From: Thiospirochaeta perfilievii
GTDB taxonomy: Bacteria > Spirochaetota > Spirochaetia > DSM-2461
DNA length: 64,000 nt
Assembly: GCF_008329945.1 (NCBI RefSeq)
Contig: NZ_CP035807.1
Span: 496,001 to 560,000, forward strand
Direction: 5' to 3'
In this document: piece by piece, positions 1-7,215 of the stretch
How positions within the stretch are numbered: position 1 is the first letter of the stretch
Layout of the letters: every line of letters begins with the position of its first letter
The notes under the pieces: model-generated
What the model was told of the DNA's origin: nothing
Seen by the model: the letters and a program-made list of their open reading frames with translations, nothing else
Database searches by the model: none
Translations under genes and position numbers: made by a program

Positions 1-145
1 GTGATATAATTTACTCTATATTTTTATTTTTAAAGAGTGAAATATTTATGTTTGTTACAAAATATTTCACATCCTAAAGTTTGGATGTCTACAATATTCA
101 AAAATAAGTGCTATATCTATTTTTTGACTAAGATGTAGTGTTTAG

Positions 146-753
146 ATTTGGCCTATGGATATAACGTGTAGTGATTTTTTTAATCAACTTACAAATACTT
201 CATCGATTAAAAATAGAATGCTCCTAAAATTCCTAAAAATGTGAATATTATGGATGATAAAAATATCTCAAACACAAGTTTTTTATGGGGAAATATCAAT
301 GACAAAAAAAGGCTATAGAGTCCTTTAGTTTCATCCTTCTTCTCAAAGGACTTATCATGGATCATTAAAATAAGAACTCCTGACCAAATCTTACAAAAGT
401 CCTCTACGGTATAAGTAACAATACCTTCTCCGGGATCTGCAACTAATAAAGAACCTTTCTTGATCCTATGAATAACAACATAGTATAATAAGTTATCTTT
501 AATTACATGGGCAATAGCAGGCAGAGGGAAATCTCCAATAAGACTAGATTGATCCCCTTTAACCCCCTTAGCAATAAAACATAGCTTATCTGCAGCTTAC
601 CAATCCTAAAGCATTGGTACCCATCTTGTCAGTACCAGCTATCTCCCGAATCTGGGAAATAGGTTTTTTATACCCATACTGTCTACAAATTGTCGCCAAA
701 CATGCGGCACCACAGTCTGTTATGTCGTGTTGTTTTATACAGTTATACTTCAT
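146..753 (-). pseudogene. C39 peptidase/ABC exporter, broken copy 1
   Basis: Read on the minus strand from an ATG at 753, the translation begins MKYNCIKQHDITDCGAAC, the hallmark start of C39 bacteriocin-processing peptidases (Gln, then DCG with the catalytic Cys). It continues through a full C39-like domain to IVTYTVEDFCKIWSG and into a hydrophobic segment resembling the first membrane helix of a peptidase-containing ABC transporter. Two bases are missing near codon 51 (GTAAGC where GTA AAA GC is expected), further stops occur after the helix, and the usual catalytic His of the HYVV motif is Tyr (YYVV). The membrane and ATPase domains are absent; homology fades near base 146. In the family this domain cuts double-glycine leaders and the transporter exports the peptide. 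Dead gene. Confidence 0.85.
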
Positions 754-877
754 TAAAAATCTTATATTTTCTGTTAATTATATTTACAACATGAAAGATA
801 GTAAATGCAATTGCATAAGCAAATAAAAAACCTAATGATACCATCGAATTATCATAAAAGGATTTTGAAATGTGGCT
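743..877 (-). pseudogene. C-terminal remnant of a membrane protein upstream of C39 copy 1
   Basis: A minus-strand frame translates as a hydrophobic tail containing SLGFLFAYAIAFTIFHVV and ends NEV-stop, with the stop overlapping the ATG of the C39 remnant. This layout (end of one gene overlapping the exporter start) is the same as between the transglutaminase-like gene and C39 copy 2. The upstream part is lost to stops and frameshifts. I do not recognise the family; an immunity-type membrane protein is possible but unproven. Confidence 0.4.
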
Positions 878-988
878 TAGTATTAGTAACTATAGGCGAA
901 AAATCCTAAATTAACTCGATTATTTATAAAATTCTTTAAATGTAAAACAATTGCTGTTGATATAAAACCACAGTAAGGATCAAAAGAA

Positions 989-1160
989 TTATTTAGGGTT
1001 TAATTCAATATTTTATGGCATAAAAGAGCCTAAATCTATATTGTCACCCTTATCTGCTATTTCTGAAAAGATAGAATTTAAGTATTTATAAGGTTCAATA
1101 TTATTAATCAAGCACTCTCTATTTATGAGTATAAAATAGCTCTTGAATACACACCATCAG
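989..1160 (-). pseudogene. IS66-family transposase (TnpC) C-terminal remnant
   Basis: The minus strand reads, across stops and a frameshift, AILYS-x-IESA, then NNIEPYKYLNSIFSEIAD and, after a stop at the Trp position, NIELNP. This is the end of an IS66 transposase of the common subtype ending in LPWNI, and differs from the intact TnpC at 3574-5142, which ends in APWK. It is therefore the relic of a second, older IS66-type insertion. No terminal repeats could be assigned. Confidence 0.6.
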
Positions 1161-1246
1161 GATAGTTATTTGCTGTTAGTACTGAAGAAGTTAATAGAAT
1201 CACGCTACCCGCATAAGAAATTAAGACAAAAAATATACATAAATCT

Positions 1247-1319
1247 ATCACTCTTAAGGATGAAAAAATACTTCTAACCTCATTGTAAAGCACTTTAATT
1301 ATTCATCCCTAAGAGCGAT
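1247..1319 (+). repeat. 73-bp palindromic repeat, copy A
   Basis: This copy matches the reverse complement of 7709-7781 at 65 of 73 positions. Its ends are inverted repeats of each other: the first 18 bases and the reverse complement of the last 18 agree at 16 positions (core ATCACTCTTAAGGATGAA). It could fold into a long hairpin. Size and structure suggest a MITE- or REP-like unit; no transposase for it is visible. Confidence 0.75.
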
Positions 1320-1366
1320 TGCTAATTTTTATATTGATTCGTAATATACGTTGAGGTTCATAAAAA

Positions 1367-1720
1367 TGATACAAACAGCAAGAGAATTAAAGCTTGAAAA
1401 TCTTTTATCATTAAGAAAAAAGATGACAATGAGGCAAATTCAGGTAGAGATGAAAAATATTGAGTTATATTAATAAATGAATTAATATAAGAAAAATCTA
1501 ATGAAATGAATACATATATTCAAGTCAATGGGATACAACCATTAACATCTGGTTATAATATAAGTGTAAAAGATCAACCACATAGTATATCTGTTGATGA
1601 AATGGAGATTGATGTTTGTATAGGTGTTAATCCTAATAAAATATAGTTTAAAACTAATACATCGTTGATGTAGGTTTATATAAAAAAGTCTGTTAAAACT
1701 GGCCAGTTGGGAATAGAACT
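1367..1720 (+). pseudogene. Decayed small gene, family unclear
   Basis: An ATG at 1367 opens a short frame (MIQTARELKLENLLSLRKKM) that stops at about 1470. A second frame then gives MNTYIQVNGIQPLTSGYN and later EMEIDVCIGVNPNKI before a stop, and a third segment follows. The pattern resembles a small effector-binding (GyrI-like or DUF5085-like) protein broken by several mutations, but the match is from memory and weak. Its end runs into the operator-like palindrome and start of the next gene. Confidence 0.3.
1697..1708. promoter_or_regulatory. Palindrome upstream of leader-peptide gene 1
   Basis: AACTGGCCAGTT is a perfect 12-bp palindrome ending 26 nt before the start codon at 1735. A related palindrome lies exactly 26 nt before the leader-peptide gene at 7156. 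A LuxR-type or other dimeric regulator site is plausible; the membrane LuxR-type protein at 7974-8738 is the nearest candidate. Confidence 0.4.
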
Positions 1721-1734
1721 AAAGTAGGGAATAA

Positions 1735-1965
1735 ATGAAAGTTATTAGTAAAAAAGAATTAGAGAGTATTAATGGTGGAATGCTTCCTCAAGATTTTTAT
1801 GAAACAGGTAAAGATATGAGTATGTTAACAGAAAAACAATGGGCCTCAGCACGTAAAATGCAAAAAGCTGTTGTAAGAGAACTCGTTGATACTGTTGAAG
1901 CAGCAAGAAGTTTTCTGGATCCTATATCACTTATTGGTAAAGGTATAAAGTATCTAGCTAGATAG
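1735..1965 (+). CDS. Double-glycine leader peptide 1 (bacteriocin-like precursor)
   Basis: A 76-residue product whose first 15 residues, MKVISKKELESINGG, match the double-glycine leader consensus (hydrophobic residues at fixed steps, ELxxIxGG). Cleavage after GG by a C39 peptidase would release a 61-residue, Lys/Arg-rich, largely helical peptide ending LIGKGIKYLAR, with no Cys. A GGGAATAA-type ribosome site lies just before the ATG. The next gene on the same strand is a CPBP membrane protease, a common immunity partner of such peptides. No close bacteriocin family is recognised; export and activity are inferred from the leader and neighbours. Confidence 0.75.
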   Translation: MKVISKKELESINGGMLPQDFYETGKDMSMLTEKQWASARKMQKAVVRELVDTVEAARSFLDPISLIGKGIKYLAR

Positions 1966-2003
1966 GTTTTGGTGGTCTATAGTACCACCATTTGAGGATC
2001 ATA

Positions 2004-2717
2004 ATGAATAAAACCATCATATTATCAATAATTTACCCATTAATTCTATTAGTTTTATATCGTTTAGATATAAAAAATAAGAAAAATATTAATGTCATTG
2101 TTAAAAGTATTATAATTCAATTTTATTATATTGTTGTATATATAATTAACCATATTAATATTCGCGATATAATTCATTACAATTTTAACTCTGATAATGT
2201 TTTTTTAGAAGACATTTTATTCATCATGAGTATAATTCTCATTATATTATTTGATTATTTATTATTAAAAAGAGCTATAATAATAATAATAAAAAGTTAT
2301 AAGAGTATATATATTGAAACCTTCTTTAATAAGAAGTTTATTTTCGGATTATATTTTGTGTTATTGACTATACTATATTTGTTATTAAAATTTTATTTTT
2401 TAGGTTTTGATTTTAAAAACTTTAGTCCAATTTTAATCTTTTATATTATATTATTAGCATCATTGGAAGAATGTATTTTTAGATTATATCCGTTATTGGT
2501 TATCAAAAAAAATAAGCTAATTACCAATAAGTTTAAGTTGCAGATAATGTATTCACTTATATTTATTGTATATCATCTGGGTTTTAATGTTCCCCAGCTT
2601 ATTTATTTATTATTTTTCTCACAATATATGTTTTTTATATTGGAAAAAACTCGGAATATATTATTTCCAATAATCATACATGCTTTATTAAATATTTTTG
2701 ATTACTCAATGATTTAA
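2004..2717 (+). CDS. CPBP-family intramembrane metalloprotease (probable immunity protein)
   Basis: A 237-residue, very hydrophobic protein with about six to eight membrane segments. The ATG at 2004 has GAGG seven bases upstream and is preferred over a TTG at 1992. The three CPBP/CAAX-protease signatures are visible: EExxxR at residues 155-160 (LEECIFR), FxxxH at 187-191 (FIVYH) and HxxxN at 226-230 (HALLN). Family members of this kind (the Abi group) give self-immunity in several Lactobacillales bacteriocin loci. It starts 38 bp after leader-peptide gene 1, so the two probably form an operon. Immunity is inferred from context. Confidence 0.85.
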   Translation: MNKTIILSIIYPLILLVLYRLDIKNKKNINVIVKSIIIQFYYIVVYIINHINIRDIIHYNFNSDNVFLEDILFIMSIILIILFDYLLLKRAIIIIIKSYKSIYIETFFNKKFIFGLYFVLLTILYLLLKFYFLGFDFKNFSPILIFYIILLASLEECIFRLYPLLVIKKNKLITNKFKLQIMYSLIFIVYHLGFNVPQLIYLLFFSQYMFFILEKTRNILFPIIIHALLNIFDYSMI

Positions 2718-2879
2718 TATGATTATTCTATTGTCCATTAAATATGGAAAAGTACTTGCCATTCTCACTTGGTCGCAGTAAGAATACCTGTGGAAATGGC
2801 AAGTATAATTGTAACCGTCAATTTAGTATGCCCTTAAAAAAATAAATAAAATATTACACCCTTAAGTCCGAGGGATAAT

Positions 2880-3185
2880 ATGAAAAGTCGAAAGAGCCAC
2901 GAAGAGTGGAAATTATTAGTATCAGAGTTCAATAAATCAGGCCAGTCAGTTGCAGCTTTTAGTAGAGAAAATAACCTAAAAGCATCAACTTTTATTTATT
3001 GGGTTAAAATGTTCTCTATAAATACTGAAAAATCAAATTTGGTTAAGATAAAACCTAAAACGAGTAATTCTAAGAAAACTCATGATATTAAAATTATTGT
3101 TAATGATACAAAGATTGAGATCTGTGGAGTTATAAATTCAGATAAAATTAGTAAAATAATCGCTGTACTAATGGAAGTTAACTGA
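2880..3185 (+). CDS. tnpA: IS66 accessory protein TnpA
   Basis: A 101-residue protein with an N-terminal helix-turn-helix of the IS66 Orf1 type: SHEEWKLLVSEFNKSGQSV, then AFSRENNLKASTFIYW, typical for the DNA-binding protein that precedes TnpB. The first codon follows a purine-rich GAGGGATAAT. Its stop codon overlaps the ATG of tnpB (TGATG), so translation of the two is probably coupled. Required with TnpB and TnpC for transposition in characterised IS66 elements. Confidence 0.9.
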   Translation: MKSRKSHEEWKLLVSEFNKSGQSVAAFSRENNLKASTFIYWVKMFSINTEKSNLVKIKPKTSNSKKTHDIKIIVNDTKIEICGVINSDKISKIIAVLMEVN

Positions 3186-3532
3186 TGTTTTTAGACCTAA
3201 CTAAAATATCAATCTTCGTTCGCCCTGGATCAACAGATATGAGATCTCAGATTAATGGGTTATCAGTTTTAGCTGAAAGTGAAATGAAATTAGATTCTGG
3301 TTCTGGAAGTTTATTTTTGTTTTGTAGCAAAAACAGAAAAAACTTGAAATGTATATACTGGGATAAAAATGGTTTTGCAATGTGGCAAAAGAAACTCGAG
3401 AAAGATAAGTTCCCATGGCCACAAACGGCAGATGATGCAGAAGAGATAACTTTAGAACAATTAAAACTTCTATTGTCTGGTATAGATTTTTGGAAAGCCC
3501 ATAAAGAAATATATTTTAAAGAGATGAATTAA
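3185..3532 (+). CDS. tnpB: IS66 accessory protein TnpB
   Basis: A 115-residue member of the IS66 Orf2/TnpB family. Visible family landmarks are VRPGSTDMRSQINGL near the start, then SGSLFLFCSKNRKNLKCIYW, and the WQKKLEKDKFPWP segment. Length and position between tnpA and tnpC fit the family. The precise biochemical role of TnpB is not known; it is needed for transposition. Overlaps tnpA by one base. Confidence 0.93.
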   Translation: MFLDLTKISIFVRPGSTDMRSQINGLSVLAESEMKLDSGSGSLFLFCSKNRKNLKCIYWDKNGFAMWQKKLEKDKFPWPQTADDAEEITLEQLKLLLSGIDFWKAHKEIYFKEMN

Positions 3533-3573
3533 AAGGGTTTTATAATCTTTTATAAAATTGTAGTATTTACTCG

Positions 3574-5142
3574 ATGGGCGGAATAAAAAAACAGGTAATC
3601 CCTGAAGAAATATCTACATATATTGAGTCTCTTGAAAACTCAAATAAATCTCTTGAAAATAGGGTTAAAATACTAGAAGAAGAGTTGCGTCTCGAAAGAG
3701 TAAAGAGATTTGGAAAATCTAGTGAAAAGGTTACACCTTTACAATCTGAATTATTTGATGAGTTTGAGCAAACCGCCTTGGATATAGAAGAAGAGGATGA
3801 ACCTGAAGTTATATCTATTCCAGCATATAATAGAAAAAAGAAAGGTCGAAAACCTATAGATCCATCCCTACCTAGAAAACAAATCATTCACGATATATCA
3901 GAAGATGATAAACAGTGTGCTTGTGGATGTCAGATGGTTAAAATTGATGAAGTAGTAACAGAAAGGGTACAGATTATTCCTGAAAAGTCTTATGTAGAAC
4001 AACATATAAGACCAAAATATGCCTGCAGGAATTGTGAAGGTTCAGGAGATGAAGATAAACCAACTTTTAGAGTTGCTCCTGCACCACCATCATTGATTTC
4101 AGGAAGTATAGTGACTGGTGGTCTTCTTGCTTACATCCATACAAATAAATTTTGTGATTACCTGCCATTTTATCGGCAAGAGAAAAGATTTGAGAGGTAT
4201 GGGATTCCGATAAGCAGACAGAATATGTCAAACTGGACTATAAAAGCTTATAGAAAATTAAAAGGTCTTAATGATATTATGAAAGATCACATAAAGACTG
4301 GTACATATCTTCAAATGGATGAAACAGTCCTCAAAGTTCATGGGGAAGTTGGTAAATTAGATTCTAGTAACTCTTACATATGGGTCACCTGTGGTGGGCC
4401 TAAAGACTCAAGTATAGCTCTCTATGAATATAATAGATCTCGAAGTTCAAAATATATTAAAGATTTTACTGAAGGCTTTTCTGGGTTTTGTCAGTCAGAT
4501 GGTTTCCCAGGTTACAATGCCGTTTTTAAAAATAGTGACAAAATAACACATGTAACATGTTTAGCACATTGTCGGAGAGAGCTTTACGATGCCTATAAAG
4601 CTTCTAAGCAACTAAATAAGTCTAATGTTGTAATTAATAAAATTCAAAAGATATATGTTGTAGAAAAACAACTTAGAGATAAGAACCTCAAACCGGAAGA
4701 ATTTGTAGCAGAAAGAAAGAAGTTAGCGACACCATTACTTGATAACCTAAAAGACTGGCTTGATAAAAAGGCTATAAATATTAGACCAGAAAGTAAATTG
4801 GGGAAAGCTGTAAAATATACATTAGGCCAATGGGATAAAATGATAAATTACCTTGATTGTGCAGAGCTTACTCCAGATAATAACGCTGCGGAGAGAGTGG
4901 TAAAACCACTTGTTATGGGTCGTAAAAATTTTTTATTTTCGGGTAGTCCTGAAGGTGCGGATGCATTATGTTTTTTCTACTCTTTAATTGAAACGGCAAA
5001 ATTAAATGATTTAAATCCATACGCATATTTAAAATGGTTATATGATAAGGCTCCATTATTACCAGAAGGCTCCTCATTAGAAGAATTAGCTCCATGGAAA
5101 TGTGATCCAATAGAAGTTAATAAAATTATGTTACCTTCTTAG
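3574..5142 (+). CDS. tnpC: IS66-family DDE transposase TnpC
   Basis: A 522-residue transposase. An N-terminal coiled coil (residues 10-45) is followed by a zinc-binding IS66 domain (CACGC near 115-119, CRNC at 151-154) and a DDE catalytic core. The likely catalytic residues are D249 (QMDET), D309 (QSDGFPGY) and E440 (NNAAERVVKP). The C-terminal IS66 segment is present (FYSLIETAKLNDLNPYAYL). The frame is intact and the length is normal for the family, so the protein is probably functional. It lies 41 bp after tnpB. Confidence 0.96.
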   Translation: MGGIKKQVIPEEISTYIESLENSNKSLENRVKILEEELRLERVKRFGKSSEKVTPLQSELFDEFEQTALDIEEEDEPEVISIPAYNRKKKGRKPIDPSLPRKQIIHDISEDDKQCACGCQMVKIDEVVTERVQIIPEKSYVEQHIRPKYACRNCEGSGDEDKPTFRVAPAPPSLISGSIVTGGLLAYIHTNKFCDYLPFYRQEKRFERYGIPISRQNMSNWTIKAYRKLKGLNDIMKDHIKTGTYLQMDETVLKVHGEVGKLDSSNSYIWVTCGGPKDSSIALYEYNRSRSSKYIKDFTEGFSGFCQSDGFPGYNAVFKNSDKITHVTCLAHCRRELYDAYKASKQLNKSNVVINKIQKIYVVEKQLRDKNLKPEEFVAERKKLATPLLDNLKDWLDKKAINIRPESKLGKAVKYTLGQWDKMINYLDCAELTPDNNAAERVVKPLVMGRKNFLFSGSPEGADALCFFYSLIETAKLNDLNPYAYLKWLYDKAPLLPEGSSLEELAPWKCDPIEVNKIMLPS

Positions 5143-5264
5143 AGAGCTATTCCCTTTTTAAAATATTAAATATTTAAATATCAGTTGTTACTGCCTTTAG
5201 ATTTGACGGTTACGTATAATTCCCCAATTAATTGAAAATTAAAATCCCCACTATAAATAAAAAC

Positions 5265-5351
5265 TTATTCCTCCTTCCTGTTTTTTATTCTATATGATTC
5301 TCCACTTATGGAGAAAATCTTAGCATGGTGTAATAAACGGTCAAGCAGCGC
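5265..5351 (-). pseudogene. IstB (IS21 helper ATPase) C-terminal remnant
   Basis: The minus strand encodes ALLDRLLHHAKIFSISGESY followed by RIKNR and a stop, the conserved last ~28 residues of IstB, the AAA+ helper of IS21 transposition. Everything upstream is missing: at the bases corresponding to GCGCTGCTTG the sequence passes directly into the coding start of C39 copy 2 in another frame. This is a deletion or recombination joint through a short shared sequence. Confidence 0.8.
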
Positions 5352-5394
5352 CACAATCTGTTATGTCGTGTTGTTTAATGCAGTTATATTTCAT
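5341..5394 (-). pseudogene. C39 peptidase/ABC exporter, broken copy 2
   Basis: From the ATG at 5394 the minus strand encodes MKYNCIKQHDITDCGAA, the first 17 residues of a C39 peptidase including the catalytic Cys, and is then cut by the fusion to the IstB remnant. The ATG overlaps the stop codon of the transglutaminase-like gene by one base (TAATG), showing that an exporter gene was once the translationally coupled next gene of that operon. Confidence 0.85.
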
Positions 5395-6254
5395 TAGTTC
5401 AATTTATTAATTTCAACATCATAATAGACATCTAATCCCTCTGAGTATGCATAGTTATATGGGCTAGAATAGCCATTATATCCAAGATATATATATCTAT
5501 TATCCATTTTCTCGGGAAATCTTGAGATATAATTCCCTTTGGGAGTAGCATCTATAGGAATCCAACCATAATTATCAAGATATACTTCACTCCATTCATG
5601 AGCAAATGGAATATTCGTATTACAATTAGAAAAATAATAGCCCATTATCGTTCTTGTAGGAATATCATTCAGCATACATAATGTTGCAAATAGATCTGAA
5701 AATTCTGTACAATCACCTTCTCCTCTTAAGTAAGCATCATATCCACTAAGTTCTTCATCATGTATTTCATAAATCATATTCTCACTTATAAAGCGTAATA
5801 TATTGTTTATTGTCATTTTATTACTTTTACCCGTTAAATCTTCAGCTATTACTAGCAATTCATCAGAACCAGAATAAACGAGAAAGTCATCTAAATTTTC
5901 AGGCCTTTTCTCTTTTATATTTTCAAACTGATTAGCAACAATATAATCATATCTATAAATCTTAATATGATGGGTTACAATAACTTCATCTATCCCATTA
6001 TCAATGTAAATTCTAGCAAGTTTATCTTCTCCATCCATATAAATATCATCCGGTTTAACAGAAAATTTAGATGAGAGGACTTTCTGATGGTATTTATAAT
6101 TTTTTGGAACTCGTATAATTAGAAGATCGTTATTATCTGATGAGTTAATATGATAAATTTCAGTAATCTCAAGTTCTATAAAGTCCTTTTTTTCATTACA
6201 AGCTATTAAAAAAGTAACTATCAAAATAATTACTAATATTTTTACTATTTTCAT
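5394..6254 (-). CDS. Transglutaminase-like lipoprotein of the peptide locus
   Basis: A 286-residue protein with a lipoprotein signal (hydrophobic residues 4-18, lipobox LIAC with Cys19) and a C-terminal transglutaminase-like core. The papain-like triad is visible: Cys182 (EGDCTEFSD), His219 (FAHEWSEVY) and Asp235 (WIPIDATP). It should sit on the outside of the inner membrane or in the outer membrane, facing the periplasm. The gene follows a leader-peptide gene and runs by TAATG overlap into a destroyed C39 exporter, so it belongs to the peptide operon. Bacterial members are mostly proteases or amidases; processing or cross-linking of the exported peptide is a guess. The AAAGGAG site lies unusually far (about 13 nt) from the ATG. 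Confidence 0.82.
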   Translation of the reverse strand: MKIVKILVIILIVTFLIACNEKKDFIELEITEIYHINSSDNNDLLIIRVPKNYKYHQKVLSSKFSVKPDDIYMDGEDKLARIYIDNGIDEVIVTHHIKIYRYDYIVANQFENIKEKRPENLDDFLVYSGSDELLVIAEDLTGKSNKMTINNILRFISENMIYEIHDEELSGYDAYLRGEGDCTEFSDLFATLCMLNDIPTRTIMGYYFSNCNTNIPFAHEWSEVYLDNYGWIPIDATPKGNYISRFPEKMDNRYIYLGYNGYSSPYNYAYSEGLDVYYDVEINKLN

Positions 6255-6324
6255 TTAATATTGAATACTCCTTTTATTTAATACTGCATATTTTAGTCAT
6301 TATACAGTATAATTTTTCTATAAA

Positions 6325-6516
6325 TTAGTCGATAATATATGCTCCACCAACCCTTGAACCACCATACTTATGTGCACTATGCCTATCAATTCTAGGGTTA
6401 GTACTAAAATTACGCCCTCGAGGGTAAAACTGTTTATTAAAGCGGTGAATAGCTTCTACGCTTGCTTCTCTACCACCATTTACATTTTCTAATTCTGTTA
6501 AATTTAATTCTTTCAT
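6325..6516 (-). CDS. Double-glycine leader peptide 2
   Basis: A 63-residue product beginning MKELNLTELENVNGG, a clear double-glycine leader of 15 residues. The predicted mature part has 48 residues, is rich in Arg, His, Gly and aromatic residues (FNKQFYPRGRNF, YGGSRVGGAYIID) and lacks Cys. It differs completely from the hydrophobic mature parts of the other peptides, so it may be an unmodified cationic peptide or a RiPP-type substrate. AAGGAG stands 8 bases before the ATG. The transglutaminase-like lipoprotein gene lies 70 bp downstream on the same strand. Confidence 0.75.
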   Translation of the reverse strand: MKELNLTELENVNGGREASVEAIHRFNKQFYPRGRNFSTNPRIDRHSAHKYGGSRVGGAYIID

Positions 6517-6535
6517 TAATTTACTCCTTGTCTAC

Positions 6536-6548
6536 AACCTGGCTGGTT
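6536..6548. promoter_or_regulatory. Palindrome upstream of leader-peptide gene 2
   Basis: AACCTGGCTGGTT is an odd-length near-palindrome ending 19 nt before the start at 6516 and sharing the GCCAG core with the sites at 1697-1708 and 7183-7195. It begins exactly where C39 copy 3 ends. Operator function is inferred from repetition only. Confidence 0.3.
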
Positions 6549-6651
6549 ATAGAATCTTAGGTTTCTTATAACCATATTGACGACAGATAGTAGCCAAACA
6601 AGCTGCTCCACAGTCTGTAATGTCGTGTTGTTTTATGCAGTAATATTTCAT
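6547..6651 (-). pseudogene. C39 peptidase/ABC exporter, broken copy 3
   Basis: An ATG at 6651 opens a 34-residue frame, MKYYCIKQHDITDCGAACLA and on through TICRQYGYKKP, then a stop. It is the N-terminal fragment of a C39 peptidase with the catalytic Cys, nearly identical in protein sequence to copy 1. It lies between two leader-peptide genes on the same strand. Too short to be active alone. Confidence 0.85.
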
Positions 6652-6689
6652 TTTCCTACTTTAATCCCCTGAGAAATCAGGGGAATATT

Positions 6690-6923
6690 TTATTTTATAA
6701 AATTGAAACAATCATCATTTTTTCCTGATTCAAATCCTGCTTTTGCTGCAGATCCGATACCTACAACTCTTTCCACAACCTTAACAGCACTAATAGCTGC
6801 ATCTTTAATTTGCTTCCCAACGAATCTTACTGTATCTCCAATAAATGACCCACCACCATTTACATCTAAAGATTCTTCCATTGATAATGATTCAAAATTT
6901 TTAAAGTAGTTATCTTCTTTCAT
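6690..6923 (-). CDS. Double-glycine leader peptide 3
   Basis: A 77-residue product with a leader ending SLDVNGG after about 24 residues (MKEDNYFKNFESLSMEESLD precedes it). The mature part, about 53 residues, starts GSFIGDTVRFVGKQIKDAA, is amphipathic with a run of small residues (GIGSAAKAGFESG) and ends with a single Cys near the C terminus. Such helix-prone, Gly-rich peptides are typical of two-peptide class II bacteriocins. The gene begins two bases after leader-peptide gene 4 ends, with AAGGAA upstream, so 4 and 3 are probably a co-expressed pair. Confidence 0.75.
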   Translation of the reverse strand: MKEDNYFKNFESLSMEESLDVNGGGSFIGDTVRFVGKQIKDAAISAVKVVERVVGIGSAAKAGFESGKNDDCFNFIK

Positions 6924-6925
6924 TT

Positions 6926-7156
6926 TTAGTTCCTTATTCCGCCAATATTATTTACTACTGCAATTTGCCTTGATTTTTGTTTGATATACAATCCTACAGC
7001 TACTGCTTTTGCTATAACCGTTACTGATCGGACTGCTACAAATACAGCCGTTCTAGCCGCAATAATTCCTACAGTCGCACCCAATGCACTTCCACCATTG
7101 ATACTTAATAAAGCATCATTTTCTAAAGTTTCAAACTTTTCTATTTTTTTTATCAT
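6926..7156 (-). CDS. Double-glycine leader peptide 4
   Basis: A 76-residue product with leader MIKKIEKFETLENDALLSIN then GG. The mature part of about 54 residues is very hydrophobic in its first half (SALGATVGIIAARTAVFVAV) and cationic later, without Cys. The pairing with the adjacent peptide 3, similar length and amphipathic character suggest a two-component bacteriocin, an inference. TAGGAGAA lies upstream of the ATG and the palindrome at 7183-7195 ends 26 nt before it. Confidence 0.75.
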   Translation of the reverse strand: MIKKIEKFETLENDALLSINGGSALGATVGIIAARTAVFVAVRSVTVIAKAVAVGLYIKQKSRQIAVVNNIGGIRN

Positions 7157-7182
7157 TTATTCTCCTAAATAATATATTTTTA

Positions 7183-7195
7183 TTCTGGCCAGGAA
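7183..7195. promoter_or_regulatory. Palindrome upstream of leader-peptide gene 4
   Basis: TTCTGGCCAGGAA is a near-palindrome around TGGCCA whose edge is 26 nt from the ATG at 7156, the same distance as in front of leader-peptide gene 1. This shared spacing supports a regulatory site rather than chance. Confidence 0.4.
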
Positions 7196-7215
7196 TATTT
7201 ATATTTTAATAATAA

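Larger units (their letters stand above)
754..1734. other. Gene-poor decayed stretch
   Basis: No intact gene is visible between C39 copy 1 and the first leader-peptide gene. The stretch holds a membrane-protein tail (743-877), an IS66 transposase relic (989-1160), one copy of the 73-bp palindromic repeat (1247-1319), a decayed plus-strand frame (1367-1720) and a palindromic candidate operator (1697-1708). It reads as an accumulation of insertion and deletion scars. Confidence 0.7.
2811..5213 (+). mobile_element. Complete IS66-family insertion sequence
   Basis: The element is 2403 bp with terminal inverted repeats starting GTAACCGTCAA (11 identical bases at both ends). It is flanked by an 8-bp direct target duplication, GTATAATT, at 2803-2810 and 5214-5221; 8 bp is the duplication length expected for IS66. 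It carries the three standard genes tnpA, tnpB and tnpC in order, all intact, so it may still be active. The insertion site is inside an IS21-family remnant. Confidence 0.93.
2732..5351 (-). mobile_element. IS21-family element remnant, interrupted by IS66
   Basis: The two parts, about 2732-2810 and 5214-5351, become continuous when the IS66 element and one target copy are removed. Minus-strand 5265-5351 encodes the end of IstB. Past its stop the sequence shows repeated GTGGGG/TTGGGGAATT blocks of the kind typical after istB, then an 11-bp inverted repeat (2753-2763 with 2795-2805, TACTTGCCATT). The outer end is tentatively placed near the TGT at 2732. istA and most of istB are gone. Confidence 0.6.

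Noticed and set aside
614-826. Plus-strand 70-residue open frame
   Set aside because: It is the antisense of the C39 remnant on the minus strand and has no ribosome site or recognisable product.
3567-3887. Minus-strand frame inside IS66 tnpC
   Set aside because: Shadow of tnpC, low-complexity Ser-rich translation, no start signal.
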